DNA from: JAABTL01 sp964465355
GTDB lineage: Bacteria > Deinococcota > Deinococci > Deinococcales > Trueperaceae
DNA: 64,000 nt
NCBI GenBank assembly: GCA_964465355.1
Contig: CAYXJZ010000001.1
Location: forward strand, 62,001-126,000
Direction: 5' to 3'
Part shown: positions 1-8,055 of the stretch, piece after piece
Layout: each line of letters opens with the position of its first letter
Numbering within the stretch: the first letter of the stretch is position 1
Translations under genes and position numbers: made by a program
Notes under the pieces: generated by a model
The model's database searches: none
Told to the model about the DNA's origin: nothing
What the model saw: only the letters and a program-made list of their open reading frames with translations

Positions 1-1
1 C

Positions 2-352
2 GACTTCGTGGCCCGCAACGACAGCTTCAAGGAGCTGGCCAAGAACCTGGCGATCCACATCGCCATGGCCAACCCCACCTACCTGCGGCGCGAGGACGTC
101 CCCGCCGACGCCGTCGAAGCCGAGCGTGTCGCTCTGCGCAGCCAGGCCAAGGAGGAAGGCAAGCCAGACGCCGTCATCGACAAGGTGGTCGAGGGGCGCA
201 TCGGCAAGTTCTTCGCCGAGTCCGTGCTGCTGGAGCAGGCCTACATCAAGGACGACAAGAAGACCATCGAGCAACTGATCAAGGAAGCCATCGCCACCAT
301 CGGCGAGAACATCCAGATCGGCCGCTTCTCCCGCATCGCCATCGGGGAGTGA
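2..352 (+). CDS. tsf: Translation elongation factor Ts, 3' part (partial)
   Basis: Nucleotide exchange factor that recycles EF-Tu-GDP in the cytoplasm. The frame is open to the left window edge and begins D-F-V-A-R-N-D, the core of the universal EF-Ts TDFVARN motif; the following A-K-N-L-A-I-H-I-A-M-A block and the C-terminal coiled-coil region are also typical. The 5' end lies outside the window, so the GTG at position 8 is internal and not a start. The gene ends 4 nt before pyrH, as in the widespread rpsB-tsf-pyrH-frr order, so it is probably co-transcribed with pyrH. Identification is secure. Confidence 0.95.
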   Translation, partial: DFVARNDSFKELAKNLAIHIAMANPTYLRREDVPADAVEAERVALRSQAKEEGKPDAVIDKVVEGRIGKFFAESVLLEQAYIKDDKKTIEQLIKEAIATIGENIQIGRFSRIAIGE

Positions 353-356
353 GAGC

Positions 357-1094
357 GTGAAGCGCGTCCTGCTGAAGCTGTCCGGTGAGTTCCTCGCCGG
401 GCCAAGCGGCTTCGGCGTCGCGCCGGAAGCAACCCGCTCGCTAGCCAGTGAGATCGCCGCGGCCCATGGCCGCGGCGTTCAGTTGGCCCTTGTGGTGGGT
501 GGTGGCAACTTCTGGCGCGGCGCGCAGCACGGCGGCGACATGGACCCGGCCGCCGCCGACTACGTCGGCATGCTGGGCACCATCATGAACGGCATGGCCC
601 TGCAGGACGCGCTGGAGAAGCAGGGCATCGACACCCGCGTGCAGACCGCCATCGCCATGCAGTCGGTGGCCGAGCCCTACATCCGGCGCCGGGCCATGCG
701 TCACCTGGAGAAGGACCGCGTGGTCATCTTCGCCGGTGGCACGGGCAACCCCTTCTTCACCACCGACACCGCCGCTGCGCTGCGCGCCGTCGAGATCGAC
801 GCCGACGTCATCCTGATGGCCAAGAACAAGATCGACGGGGTCTACGACGACGACCCGCGGATCAACACGGCCGCGCGGCGCTTCGAGACCCTGGCCTACA
901 TGGACGTGCTGAGCAGGGGCCTGAAGGTCATGGACGCCACCGCCATCAGCCTGTGCATGGAGCGGTCCATGCCCATCCGGGTCTTCGACATCTTCAGTCC
1001 AGGCAGCCTCGACCGCCTGCTCTCCGGTCAACCGGTCGGCACCCTCATCGCCACCGACGTGACCAGTCGCCTGGTCGACCCCACCGCCTCCTAG
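357..1094 (+). CDS. pyrH: UMP kinase
   Basis: Bacterial-type uridylate kinase (amino-acid kinase fold): UMP + ATP to UDP + ADP, for pyrimidine nucleotide synthesis in the cytoplasm. Visible family blocks are the N-terminal LLKLSGE nucleotide-binding loop, VVGGGNFWRG around residue 45, NPFFTTDTAA near residue 130, and the KIDGVYDDDP segment near residue 157. Length of 245 aa is normal. The GTG start sits 4 nt after the tsf stop, so translation is probably coupled. It is followed by frr after 38 nt. Confidence 0.97.
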   Translation: MKRVLLKLSGEFLAGPSGFGVAPEATRSLASEIAAAHGRGVQLALVVGGGNFWRGAQHGGDMDPAAADYVGMLGTIMNGMALQDALEKQGIDTRVQTAIAMQSVAEPYIRRRAMRHLEKDRVVIFAGGTGNPFFTTDTAAALRAVEIDADVILMAKNKIDGVYDDDPRINTAARRFETLAYMDVLSRGLKVMDATAISLCMERSMPIRVFDIFSPGSLDRLLSGQPVGTLIATDVTSRLVDPTAS

Positions 1095-1132
1095 GGGTAG
1101 ACTGCGCCAACCCGTGTCCGGGAGGGCACCTC

Positions 1133-1687
1133 ATGGATACCGTCATCAAACAGACGCGTGAGCGGATGAAGCGTTCGCTCGACGCCTTCGAAGGCAACAT
1201 CAACGTGGTCCGCACCGGCCGCGCCAACCCCGCCATGCTGCAGCGGGTGGTGGTGGACTACTACGGGGCACAGACGCCGCTGAACCAGATCGCCAGCGTC
1301 TCCAGCCCCGACCCGCGCACCCTGCTCGTGTCGCCCTTCGACAAGAGCGCCGTCAGCAACATCGAGAAGGCCATCCGCGAGAGCGACCTCGGCTTCAACC
1401 CCAACAACCAGGGCGACACCATCTTCATCACCGTCCCGCCGCTCAACGACGAGCGTCGCCGCGACCTGGTCAAGACGGTGAAGCACATGGCCGAGGAGGC
1501 CAAGGTGGCGGTGCGCAACATCCGCCGCGACGCCAACGAAGAGCTGCGCGAGATGCACAAGGAGCACCTGCTCACCGAGGACGAGAGCCGTCAAGGCGAG
1601 AGCGAAGTGCAGAAGGCCACCGACGAGTTCATCGCCCTGATCGACCAGCGCGTGAAAGCCAAGGAGGAGGACATCCTGGCCGTCTGA
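1133..1687 (+). CDS. frr: Ribosome recycling factor
   Basis: Splits post-termination 70S ribosomes together with EF-G. The 184-aa protein matches the usual length of about 185. Recognisable blocks are the N-terminal R-M-K-R-S-L-D-A-F, the V-R-T-G-R-A-N-P motif near residue 28, P-L-N-Q-I-A, and the C-terminal helical E-L-R-E-M-H-K-E region. The ATG at 1133 is chosen over a longer in-frame extension because it has a good Shine-Dalgarno (GGGAGG) and gives family length. A TANNNT sequence (TAGACT, about 1098) precedes it and could be an internal promoter. Confidence 0.97.
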   Translation: MDTVIKQTRERMKRSLDAFEGNINVVRTGRANPAMLQRVVVDYYGAQTPLNQIASVSSPDPRTLLVSPFDKSAVSNIEKAIRESDLGFNPNNQGDTIFITVPPLNDERRRDLVKTVKHMAEEAKVAVRNIRRDANEELREMHKEHLLTEDESRQGESEVQKATDEFIALIDQRVKAKEEDILAV

Positions 1688-1705
1688 GGCCGGGAGCCGC
1701 TTCCC

Positions 1706-2551
1706 TTGCCCATCGCCAGGATCGCGTCAGGTCTGCTGGCCGCCAGCCTGACCATGGTGATGCTGTGGGTGGGCCTGCCGTTGCTGGCCCCCGCCTACCT
1801 GGTCCTGACCGGCATCGCCATCCAGGAGTACGCTGCCATGCTCAACCTGCGCGGCATCCCGGTGCGCCGCCGCAGCCTGTGGACCTTCACCGCCCTCACC
1901 CTGCCCGCCTCCCTGCCACCGGAGCACCCTTGGATGGTGGCATGGGGCATCGGTGACCTGCCATGGCGCGACCTGTTGCTGGTGGCCTTCGTGCTCTACC
2001 TCTTCGTGGCCGAGGTCATCACCTCCAACCGCAGCTCGCTCAACACCACCGCCTTCACCCTCTTCGGCTACGTGTGGATCTCCTGGGGCTTCGGCCTCGT
2101 CATCACCATGCGCTACATCCCCGATGGGGTCACGGGCCTGTGGTACCTGGCCTTCCCGGTGCTGGCCATCGTCGCCACCGATGTGGGCGGCTACGTCTTC
2201 GGCTCGCTGTGGGGCCGCCACAAGCTGGCGCCCCGCATCAGCCCAAAGAAGACCGTGGAGGGCGCCGTCGGCGGCATCCTGCTGGCCTTCGTGCTGGTCA
2301 GCTTGACCATGTGGCTGATGCCGCGCTGGACGGACTTCCGCCTCGACCTCGCCCACCTGCTCATCTTCGGCCTCGCTGTGCCGCTGGCAGCGCTGGCCGG
2401 CGACCTCTTCGAGTCCTTGGTCAAACGCTGGGTTGGCGTGAAGGACGCAGGTGTGTTCATGCCAGGCCACGGCGGGGTGCTCGACCGCATCGACAGCTTC
2501 CTGCTGGCCATGCCGGTGACCTACCTCCTCATCACGGTCGTGTTGCGATGA
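1706..2551 (+). CDS. cdsA: Phosphatidate cytidylyltransferase (CDP-diglyceride synthase)
   Basis: Integral membrane enzyme that makes CDP-diacylglycerol from phosphatidate and CTP, the branch point of phospholipid synthesis. The 281-aa protein has about eight hydrophobic segments and the C-terminal CDP-DAG synthase signature: ISPKKTVEGAVGG near residue 177, then a K-D-x-G-x(3)-P-G-H-G-G-x-L-D-R-x-D block near residue 250. The TTG start at 1706 lies 18 nt after frr; position and spacing suggest membership in the tsf-pyrH-frr-cdsA operon. Confidence 0.95.
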   Translation: MPIARIASGLLAASLTMVMLWVGLPLLAPAYLVLTGIAIQEYAAMLNLRGIPVRRRSLWTFTALTLPASLPPEHPWMVAWGIGDLPWRDLLLVAFVLYLFVAEVITSNRSSLNTTAFTLFGYVWISWGFGLVITMRYIPDGVTGLWYLAFPVLAIVATDVGGYVFGSLWGRHKLAPRISPKKTVEGAVGGILLAFVLVSLTMWLMPRWTDFRLDLAHLLIFGLAVPLAALAGDLFESLVKRWVGVKDAGVFMPGHGGVLDRIDSFLLAMPVTYLLITVVLR

Positions 2552-2558
2552 GAGGTGT

Positions 2559-2564
2559 TAGCAT
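2559..2564 (+). promoter_or_regulatory. Candidate -10 element (TAGCAT) before glnS
   Basis: TGTTAGCATCC lies 22 nt before the GTG start, with a TAGGAG ribosome-binding site between. The near-identical TGCTAGCATCC is found ahead of the ABC operon at 36886. No clear -35 box is seen. Confidence 0.35.
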
Positions 2565-2586
2565 CCTAGGTCGCTAGGAGTGCCGC

Positions 2587-4965
2587 GTGAGCCATCCGTC
2601 CGAGCCAGCCCCCGCCTCCCCCGTCCCGGCCAACGACGAGCGCCAGGTCGCCCCCAACTTCATCACCGAAGTCATCGACGACGACCTCCGCTCAGGCAGG
2701 GTGCGGCAGGTGGTGACGCGCTTCCCCCCCGAGCCCAACGGCTACCTGCACATCGGGCACGCCAAGGCCATCTACCTTGACTTCGGCTTGGCCAGCGACT
2801 ACGGCGGGCGCGTCCATCTGCGCTTCGACGACACCAACCCCACCACCGAGGACATCGCCTACGTGGAGTCGCAGATCGAGGACATCCGCTGGCTGGGCTT
2901 CGAGTGGGACGAGCTGCTCTACGCCAGCGACTACTTCGAGCAGCTCTACCGCTACGCAGAGACCCTCATCGAGCGAGGCGAGGCCTACGTCGACGGCCGT
3001 GACGAGGCCACCATCCGCGCCACCCGCGGCACGGTCAGCACGCCGGGCACACCCAGTGCGGACCGGGACCGGTCGGTGGCGGAGAACCTCGACCTGTTCA
3101 GGCGCATGCGCGCAGGCGAGTTCCCCGACGGCAGCTACGTGCTGCGGGCCAAGATCGACCTGGCCAACGCCAACATGCTGCTGCGCGACCCTGTGCTCTA
3201 CCGCATCAAGCACGCCCACCACTACCGCACGGGCAGCGCCTGGGTCATCTACCCCCTCTACGATTTCGCCCACCCGCTGTCTGACGCCATCGAGGGCGTC
3301 AGCCACTCGCTGTGCTCGCTGGAGTACGACAACAACCGCGCCGTCTACGACTGGCTGGTGGGCCGGCTCTACGATCCACCGCGTCCGCATCAGTACGAGT
3401 TCGCCCGCCTGCAGCTCGACTACACCGTGCTGTCGAAGCGCAAGCTCATCGCCCTGGTGCAAGAGGGCCATGTCGGCGGCTGGGACGACCCCCGCATGCC
3501 CACCATCGCAGGCCTGCGCAGGCGGGGCATCTCAGCCGAGGCCGTGCGCGAGCTGGCGCAGCGCGTCGGCGTGACCAAGGCCAACAGCCGCACCGACCCC
3601 GGCCTGCTGGAGAACATCGTGCGCGACCAGCTGAACCCCGTGGCGCCACGGGTCATGGCCGTCACCGACCCGGTGCCGCTGTTGCTGGACGACCCGCATG
3701 GCCTGCTGGCCAACCTGCCTTCGGTGGAGGCCCCCTACCTCCCCGCCGACGTGGCGCCAGCTGCTGGCGACGCCCTGTCGGACGGTCGCCGCCCGATCAG
3801 CCGGCAGCTCAGCCTCAGCGACCGCCTGTGGATCGAACGCGACGACGTCCTCGCCGACCCGCCTGCGGGCTTCAAGCGCATGGCGCCTGGCCGCGCCGTC
3901 CGCCTCAGGCATGGGCCGGTGGTGCTGTGCAGCGCGGTGGAGACCGACGGCGACGGTCGCGTGCTTCAGGTGCGCGCCGAACTGCTGCCCGATTCGGTGG
4001 GTCGGAACCCCGAAGGCCACAAGGTGTGGGCCGCCATCCACTGGCTCGACCAGGCCAGCGCACGGCCAGCCGAGTTCCGCCTCTTCGGCCATCTCTTCTC
4101 GGTGCCCGATCCCGACGCGGACGGCGTGGACTTCCGCCAGGCGCTGAACCCCGACTCGCTGACCCTCCGCCACGGCTACACCGAGCCGTCGCTGGCCGAT
4201 GACCCGGCCGACACCCGCTACCAGTTCGAGCGCCTCGGTTACTTCTGGCGCGACCCGGTGGACGACGCTGCCGAGAGCCCAGTCTGGAACCGCATCGTCA
4301 CGCTGAAGGACGGCTGGGCCAAGGCCCAGCAGCGCGGGTCGGGCAAAGGCCGCGGCGCCAAGGCCACGACCTCCGACCAACGGCCTGCCGACGGTGAGGA
4401 AACCGATCCCCTGGCCAGCTTGGATGCCGCCACCCGTGCGCACGCGGAAGCCTGGCTGCCGCTTGGCCTGCGCCCAGCCGACGCGGCCGTCATCGCCGCC
4501 GAGCCGCTCCTGGCCCAACGCTTCGACCAGGCCGTCTCCGCCGGCGCCGATGCCGGTCTCGCCGCCGCCTGGACCGTCCAGGAACTGCGTCCCCTGCTGC
4601 GCGCCCAAGACGGCAGCCTGGCCGATGCCCTGGACGGCCGGGCCTTGGCCGAGCTGCTGGCTGCCCTCGGCCAAGGCCGCCTGAACAGCGGCACTGCCCG
4701 CCAGGCCCTGGCAGCCATGGCCGCCGGTGAGGGCGACCTCGAGACCGTGATCCGCACCCGCGGCCTGGCCAACGTCGGCGACGAGAAGGCCATGGCCGAG
4801 GTGGTGGATGGGGTGCTCGCCGCCCACCCCGCCGAGGTCAAGGCCTTCCGCGAAGGCAAGCACAGCCTCATCGGCTTCTTCGTCGGCCAGGCCATGCGCG
4901 CCTCCGGCGGCCGCGCCGATCCCAAGGCGCTGCAGAAGCTGCTGCGCCAAGCGCTGGGTGGCTGA
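2587..4965 (+). CDS. glnS: Glutaminyl-tRNA synthetase with C-terminal YqeY/GatB-like domain
   Basis: Charges tRNA-Gln directly with glutamine. The class I catalytic core shows RFPPEPNGYLHIGHAK near residues 45-60 (HIGH motif at about 55-58; the PEPNG form is diagnostic for GlnRS over GluRS) and VLSKRKL near residue 281 as KMSKS equivalent. The protein is 792 aa, far longer than the usual 550. After a charged linker near residues 575-605 there is an Ala-rich helical domain (about 610-792) resembling YqeY and the GatB tail, a chimera known in Deinococcus GlnRS. It probably binds the outside corner of the tRNA. GTG start with TAGGAG upstream. Confidence 0.95.
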   Translation: MSHPSEPAPASPVPANDERQVAPNFITEVIDDDLRSGRVRQVVTRFPPEPNGYLHIGHAKAIYLDFGLASDYGGRVHLRFDDTNPTTEDIAYVESQIEDIRWLGFEWDELLYASDYFEQLYRYAETLIERGEAYVDGRDEATIRATRGTVSTPGTPSADRDRSVAENLDLFRRMRAGEFPDGSYVLRAKIDLANANMLLRDPVLYRIKHAHHYRTGSAWVIYPLYDFAHPLSDAIEGVSHSLCSLEYDNNRAVYDWLVGRLYDPPRPHQYEFARLQLDYTVLSKRKLIALVQEGHVGGWDDPRMPTIAGLRRRGISAEAVRELAQRVGVTKANSRTDPGLLENIVRDQLNPVAPRVMAVTDPVPLLLDDPHGLLANLPSVEAPYLPADVAPAAGDALSDGRRPISRQLSLSDRLWIERDDVLADPPAGFKRMAPGRAVRLRHGPVVLCSAVETDGDGRVLQVRAELLPDSVGRNPEGHKVWAAIHWLDQASARPAEFRLFGHLFSVPDPDADGVDFRQALNPDSLTLRHGYTEPSLADDPADTRYQFERLGYFWRDPVDDAAESPVWNRIVTLKDGWAKAQQRGSGKGRGAKATTSDQRPADGEETDPLASLDAATRAHAEAWLPLGLRPADAAVIAAEPLLAQRFDQAVSAGADAGLAAAWTVQELRPLLRAQDGSLADALDGRALAELLAALGQGRLNSGTARQALAAMAAGEGDLETVIRTRGLANVGDEKAMAEVVDGVLAAHPAEVKAFREGKHSLIGFFVGQAMRASGGRADPKALQKLLRQALGG

Positions 4966-4990
4966 CGGGCCTTAGCTGGGGTGGCAGGCC

Positions 4991-5230
4991 CTACCTGAGC
5001 CGAGGGAGCGTGCCGCTTTCGCCGAAGCGAACGGCGTCGGGACCCTCGAACTCGAAGGCGTAGGTCCACTCCACCGCCTTGTCGTTCTCCTCGCGGTAGA
5101 CCTCGCCGTTCCTGCCGAAGGTGGTGTCGCTGCTGCCACGCAGGTGGAGGGTTCGACCGTCGAAGCTGTACCGGCCCGTCTCATGGACCGAGATGGCGGT
5201 GTTCGTGCTGAAGCGGGAACGGTCACGGTC
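4991..5230 (-). pseudogene. Gene remnant: C-terminal fragment without a start codon
   Basis: A minus-strand frame ending in TAG at 4991-4993 reads like genuine protein (blocks G-R-Y-S-F-D-G-R-T-L-H-L and E-W-T-Y-A-F-E-F-E-G-P) with GC-rich third positions, yet no ATG, GTG or TTG occurs before the in-frame stop inside the neighbouring peptidase gene at about 5282. The fold may be a beta-rich or lipocalin-like C-terminus, but I do not recognise the family. It is most simply the 3' end of a gene whose 5' part was deleted; use of an unusual start or a sequencing frameshift is possible. This fills the glnS-peptidase gap. Confidence 0.45.
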
Positions 5231-5244
5231 GTCCCGTGCCGCGT

Positions 5245-6762
5245 CTAGAGGCGAGGCGCCTCCCTCGCGGGGTCCGAAGCCTCACGCACGAAGTCGGCCA
5301 GGTCCCGCTTCATGTCGGCCAGGATGGCCAGGTCGACGTACATCATGTGGCCGCCGGGGTAGCGCTGCTCCCGCAGGTTGGCGCGCAAGGGCTCGGGCAG
5401 GCCGATGTGGTCGAGGGTGTAGCGGGTGGCGAAGTGTGGGGTGGCCAGGTCGAAGATGCCGCTGGCCACGAAGACCTGCAGGAAGGGGTTCTGGGCGATG
5501 GCCTTGCGCAAGGTCTCGGCCACGTTGAGGTAGCGGTTCTGCACCTTGCCGTAGTCCCAGAACTGGTAGAGCCCCTGGATGACCTCGTACGGCAGGTCGC
5601 TCTGGAAGCCAAGGTCGCGCCGCAGGTAGTCGTTGATGCAGGCACCGTATGCGCCCGTGGTGGCGCCCATGGAGGCGTCGAACTCCGGGGTGGCGCCCAC
5701 CCCGTCGCGGTCCACCGCGGTGTAGCGCGAGTCGATGCGCCCGACCGTGAGCCCGCGGTGCCGCAGCAGCTCCTTGCAGAAGCGGTGGATGTCGATGCGC
5801 ATCCGGCTGCGGTCGACGTAGGCAGGGTCGAGGCCGCTGTAGCGGGCCAACTGCGCGCTCACCTGCTGGCGCTGCTCCTCCGGCAGGGCGTCACCCTTGA
5901 GCAGGGCAGGGCCGTAGACGTCGAGCGACCATGCCTCCACCTCGGCCATGAGGTCGTCCAGCTCGCGTGCCTGCAGCTCGGCGTCCAGCGCACCGTGGTG
6001 GTGGGCGGTGGCGGTGTAGGTGGGCAGGAAGAGCATGGGCGGCAGGTCGTTGCCAGCCTCGAAGCGCGCCGTGGAGAAGTCGAGGATGGAGGACACCAGC
6101 ATGATGCCGCTGAGGTACATGGCATGGCGCTCCTGCAGGTAGCCGGCCAGGGCGGCCGCCCTGGTGGTGCCGTAGCTCTCGCCGATGAGGAACTTCGGTG
6201 ATGCCCAGCGGTGGTAGCGCGATGTCCACAGGCGGATGAAGTCGCCAACGCTCTCCACGTCGGTCTCGAAGCCGTGGAAGTCCTTGGCCTTCTCGCCAGG
6301 GGCCGCCCGGCTGAAGCCGGTGCTGACCGGGTCGATGAACACCAGGTCGGTGACGTCGAGCAGGCTGAAGTCGTTGTCCACCAGCCGGTAGGGGGGCGCC
6401 ACCGCCATGCCGTCGTCCTTGAGGTGGACGCGCTTGGGCCCGAGCAGGCCGAGGTGCATCCACACCGAGGAAGAGCCGGGGCCGCCGTTGAAGGAGAAGG
6501 TGAGCGGCCGTTGGGCCGGATCGCCTGCCCCGTCCCTTGTATAGGCGACGAAGAAGACCTCGGCCTTGGCCTTCGGGTCCTCCCATGCTGCCCCTGGGTC
6601 GCTGGCGACCGGCCGGTGCCGCTGCAGCAGCAGGCGCCCTGTGGTGGAGGTGTAGCGCACGGTGCGTCCGGCGATCTGCGTCTGGTGCTGTCGGACCACG
6701 AGCTGATCCACGATCGGGGCGGAGGCGGCCGCGTTGGCCGGGGCGGACGGGTCTTGGGACAT
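5245..6762 (-). CDS. S10 family serine carboxypeptidase-like protein
   Basis: Alpha/beta-hydrolase of the serine carboxypeptidase (S10) family, releasing C-terminal residues from peptides. The signature FNGGPGSSSVWMHLG (oxyanion hole region) lies near residue 88, the nucleophile elbow G-E-S-Y-G near residue 194, and the catalytic Asp and His are probably in the F-D-L-A-T-P and G-G-H-M-M-Y segments near the C-terminus. No clear signal peptide is visible (N-terminus is Ala/Ser-rich and polar), so location is uncertain. The ATG has a GGAGG site 7 nt upstream; a TAGGCT -10-like hexamer is about 33 nt upstream. Stands alone, convergent with glnS. Confidence 0.85.
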   Translation of the reverse strand: MSQDPSAPANAAASAPIVDQLVVRQHQTQIAGRTVRYTSTTGRLLLQRHRPVASDPGAAWEDPKAKAEVFFVAYTRDGAGDPAQRPLTFSFNGGPGSSSVWMHLGLLGPKRVHLKDDGMAVAPPYRLVDNDFSLLDVTDLVFIDPVSTGFSRAAPGEKAKDFHGFETDVESVGDFIRLWTSRYHRWASPKFLIGESYGTTRAAALAGYLQERHAMYLSGIMLVSSILDFSTARFEAGNDLPPMLFLPTYTATAHHHGALDAELQARELDDLMAEVEAWSLDVYGPALLKGDALPEEQRQQVSAQLARYSGLDPAYVDRSRMRIDIHRFCKELLRHRGLTVGRIDSRYTAVDRDGVGATPEFDASMGATTGAYGACINDYLRRDLGFQSDLPYEVIQGLYQFWDYGKVQNRYLNVAETLRKAIAQNPFLQVFVASGIFDLATPHFATRYTLDHIGLPEPLRANLREQRYPGGHMMYVDLAILADMKRDLADFVREASDPAREAPRL

Positions 6763-7001
6763 GGTGGATCCTCCAGGCGGGGTTGAGACCAGCCTACGCC
6801 TTGACGGCGGCCTCCGGGACGGCCATCGTGGGCACCGGGACGCCAGTCCCGGCCCCTGTCAGAGAAGCACGGACGGTTGCACCCGGCAAGTAGGTTACAA
6901 AGGAGATGTCCCCGGCACGGGGGGACCGCCGCCACCAGGCGGTGGGTTCGGGCCTGCGCGAGGCCTTCCTAGGCCCGCCAGCAGAGAGGATCGGTGGACG
7001 C

Positions 7002-7580
7002 ATGTCCCACCAGACGTACTACCCAGAACCTAGGATCTCTCAGTTCCTGTTCGCGTCGAAGTGGATGGCGCCGGTGTGGCTGGTGGTGCGGGTCTACCTC
7101 GGGTGGACCTGGTTCAGCTCCGGTTGGGGCAAGGTGAACAACCCCAACTGGGTCGGTGAGAACGCCGGCACCGCCATCACCGGCTTCCTGAACGGCGCCC
7201 TTGGTCGGGCCGCCGCCGACAACCCATCCGTGAGCGGCTGGTACGCCTGGATGATCGAGACCATCTTCTTGCCCAACGCCGTCATCATGAGCTACCTCGT
7301 CGCCTTCGGCGAAGTGCTGGTCGGCCTCGCGCTCATCACCGGCTTCCTCACCGGCTTCGCCGCCTTCATGGGCGGGACCATGAACGCCAGCTTCCTGCTG
7401 GCCGGCACCTTGTCCACCAACCCGGTCATGTTCATCCTGGCCACCTGGCTGGTGCTTGCCTGGCGCGTGGCCGGCTGGATCGGCCTCGATCGCTGGGTGC
7501 TTCCTTGGCTCGGTGCACCCCAGGGTCTGACCTTCAACCGCAGGCGCGGCGGGGAGGGCGCGCCGAGCGCAGGCGACTGA
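7002..7580 (+). CDS. DoxX/DoxD-like integral membrane protein
   Basis: A 192-aa membrane protein with about four hydrophobic segments: W-L-V-V-R-V-Y-L-G-W-T-W-F near residue 25, then segments around 90, 120 and 145. The first segment followed by G-W-G-K, and E-V-L-V-G-L-A-L-I-T-G-F in the middle, are typical of the DoxX superfamily. DoxD relatives form part of thiosulfate:quinone oxidoreductases and others have redox or stress roles, but no partner is adjacent, so the function here is open. The ATG at 7002 is preferred to longer in-frame starts because the family N-terminus begins just after it. The 239 bp upstream hold no gene. Confidence 0.75.
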   Translation: MSHQTYYPEPRISQFLFASKWMAPVWLVVRVYLGWTWFSSGWGKVNNPNWVGENAGTAITGFLNGALGRAAADNPSVSGWYAWMIETIFLPNAVIMSYLVAFGEVLVGLALITGFLTGFAAFMGGTMNASFLLAGTLSTNPVMFILATWLVLAWRVAGWIGLDRWVLPWLGAPQGLTFNRRRGGEGAPSAGD

Positions 7581-7595
7581 GCAGCCGCCTGCAGC

Positions 7596-7961
7596 TCAGG
7601 CCATCGGTTCGGGCCGGCCGACCAGCTCCACCACCAGCAGGCCTCTGCCGGCGTCGAACCAGCAACCCTGCGCCCTGGCACGGTGCGGCCTTCCCTCGAT
7701 CTCGCATGGCACCATGGCGTGCCGCATGGACAGCGCCAGCAGCGTGGCCAGGGCCAGTCCATCCATCTCCCCTTCCCATACGAGGGTGCTGGTGTCGAGA
7801 TCGGGGGTGCCGACCGTCGTCGGTGCCTCCGATCTCTGGGGTGCCGCGCCGAAGGCTCCGGTGTCCAAGGACAGGGCGGCTGCGCGGGCTGTGTCGATGA
7901 CCATCCTCAGGTGGCCCGGATGGCCTTGAAGCCGGACGACGACGTGGGGGATCGCTTGCAC
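7596..7961 (-). CDS. Hypothetical protein
   Basis: A small acidic protein of about 121 aa that I do not recognise. The region from H-V-V-V-R-L-Q-G-H to the end reads as real protein with GC-rich third codon positions, whereas the upstream extension of the same frame is low quality, so the GTG at 7961 is my choice of start; an internal ATG (R-M-V-I-D-T) is also possible. A CACGAT hexamer lies 6 nt before the GTG, in the place where other genes here have a TANNNT -10 element. Convergent with the DoxX-like gene and divergent from the unknown gene at 8056. Confidence 0.5.
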   Translation of the reverse strand: MQAIPHVVVRLQGHPGHLRMVIDTARAAALSLDTGAFGAAPQRSEAPTTVGTPDLDTSTLVWEGEMDGLALATLLALSMRHAMVPCEIEGRPHRARAQGCWFDAGRGLLVVELVGRPEPMA

Positions 7962-8042
7962 ACACCCATCGTGCCGCCTCTTGACCCTGCCGTGGCCGGG
8001 GCCTTGGCAGCCGCCTAGCCGCTCTAGGCAGGAGACGGTTGG

Positions 8043-8048
8043 TAGGCT
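8043..8048 (+). promoter_or_regulatory. Candidate -10 element TAGGCT, leaderless start
   Basis: TAGGCT ends 7 nt before the ATG at 8056, leaving no room for a ribosome-binding site, so transcription probably begins at the start codon. Confidence 0.5.
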
Positions 8049-8055
8049 GCATACG

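Noticed and set aside
4972..5226. 84-codon minus-strand frame after glnS
   Set aside because: Ser/Arg/Pro/Thr-rich shadow; the neighbouring frame ending at 4991 has the coding signature.
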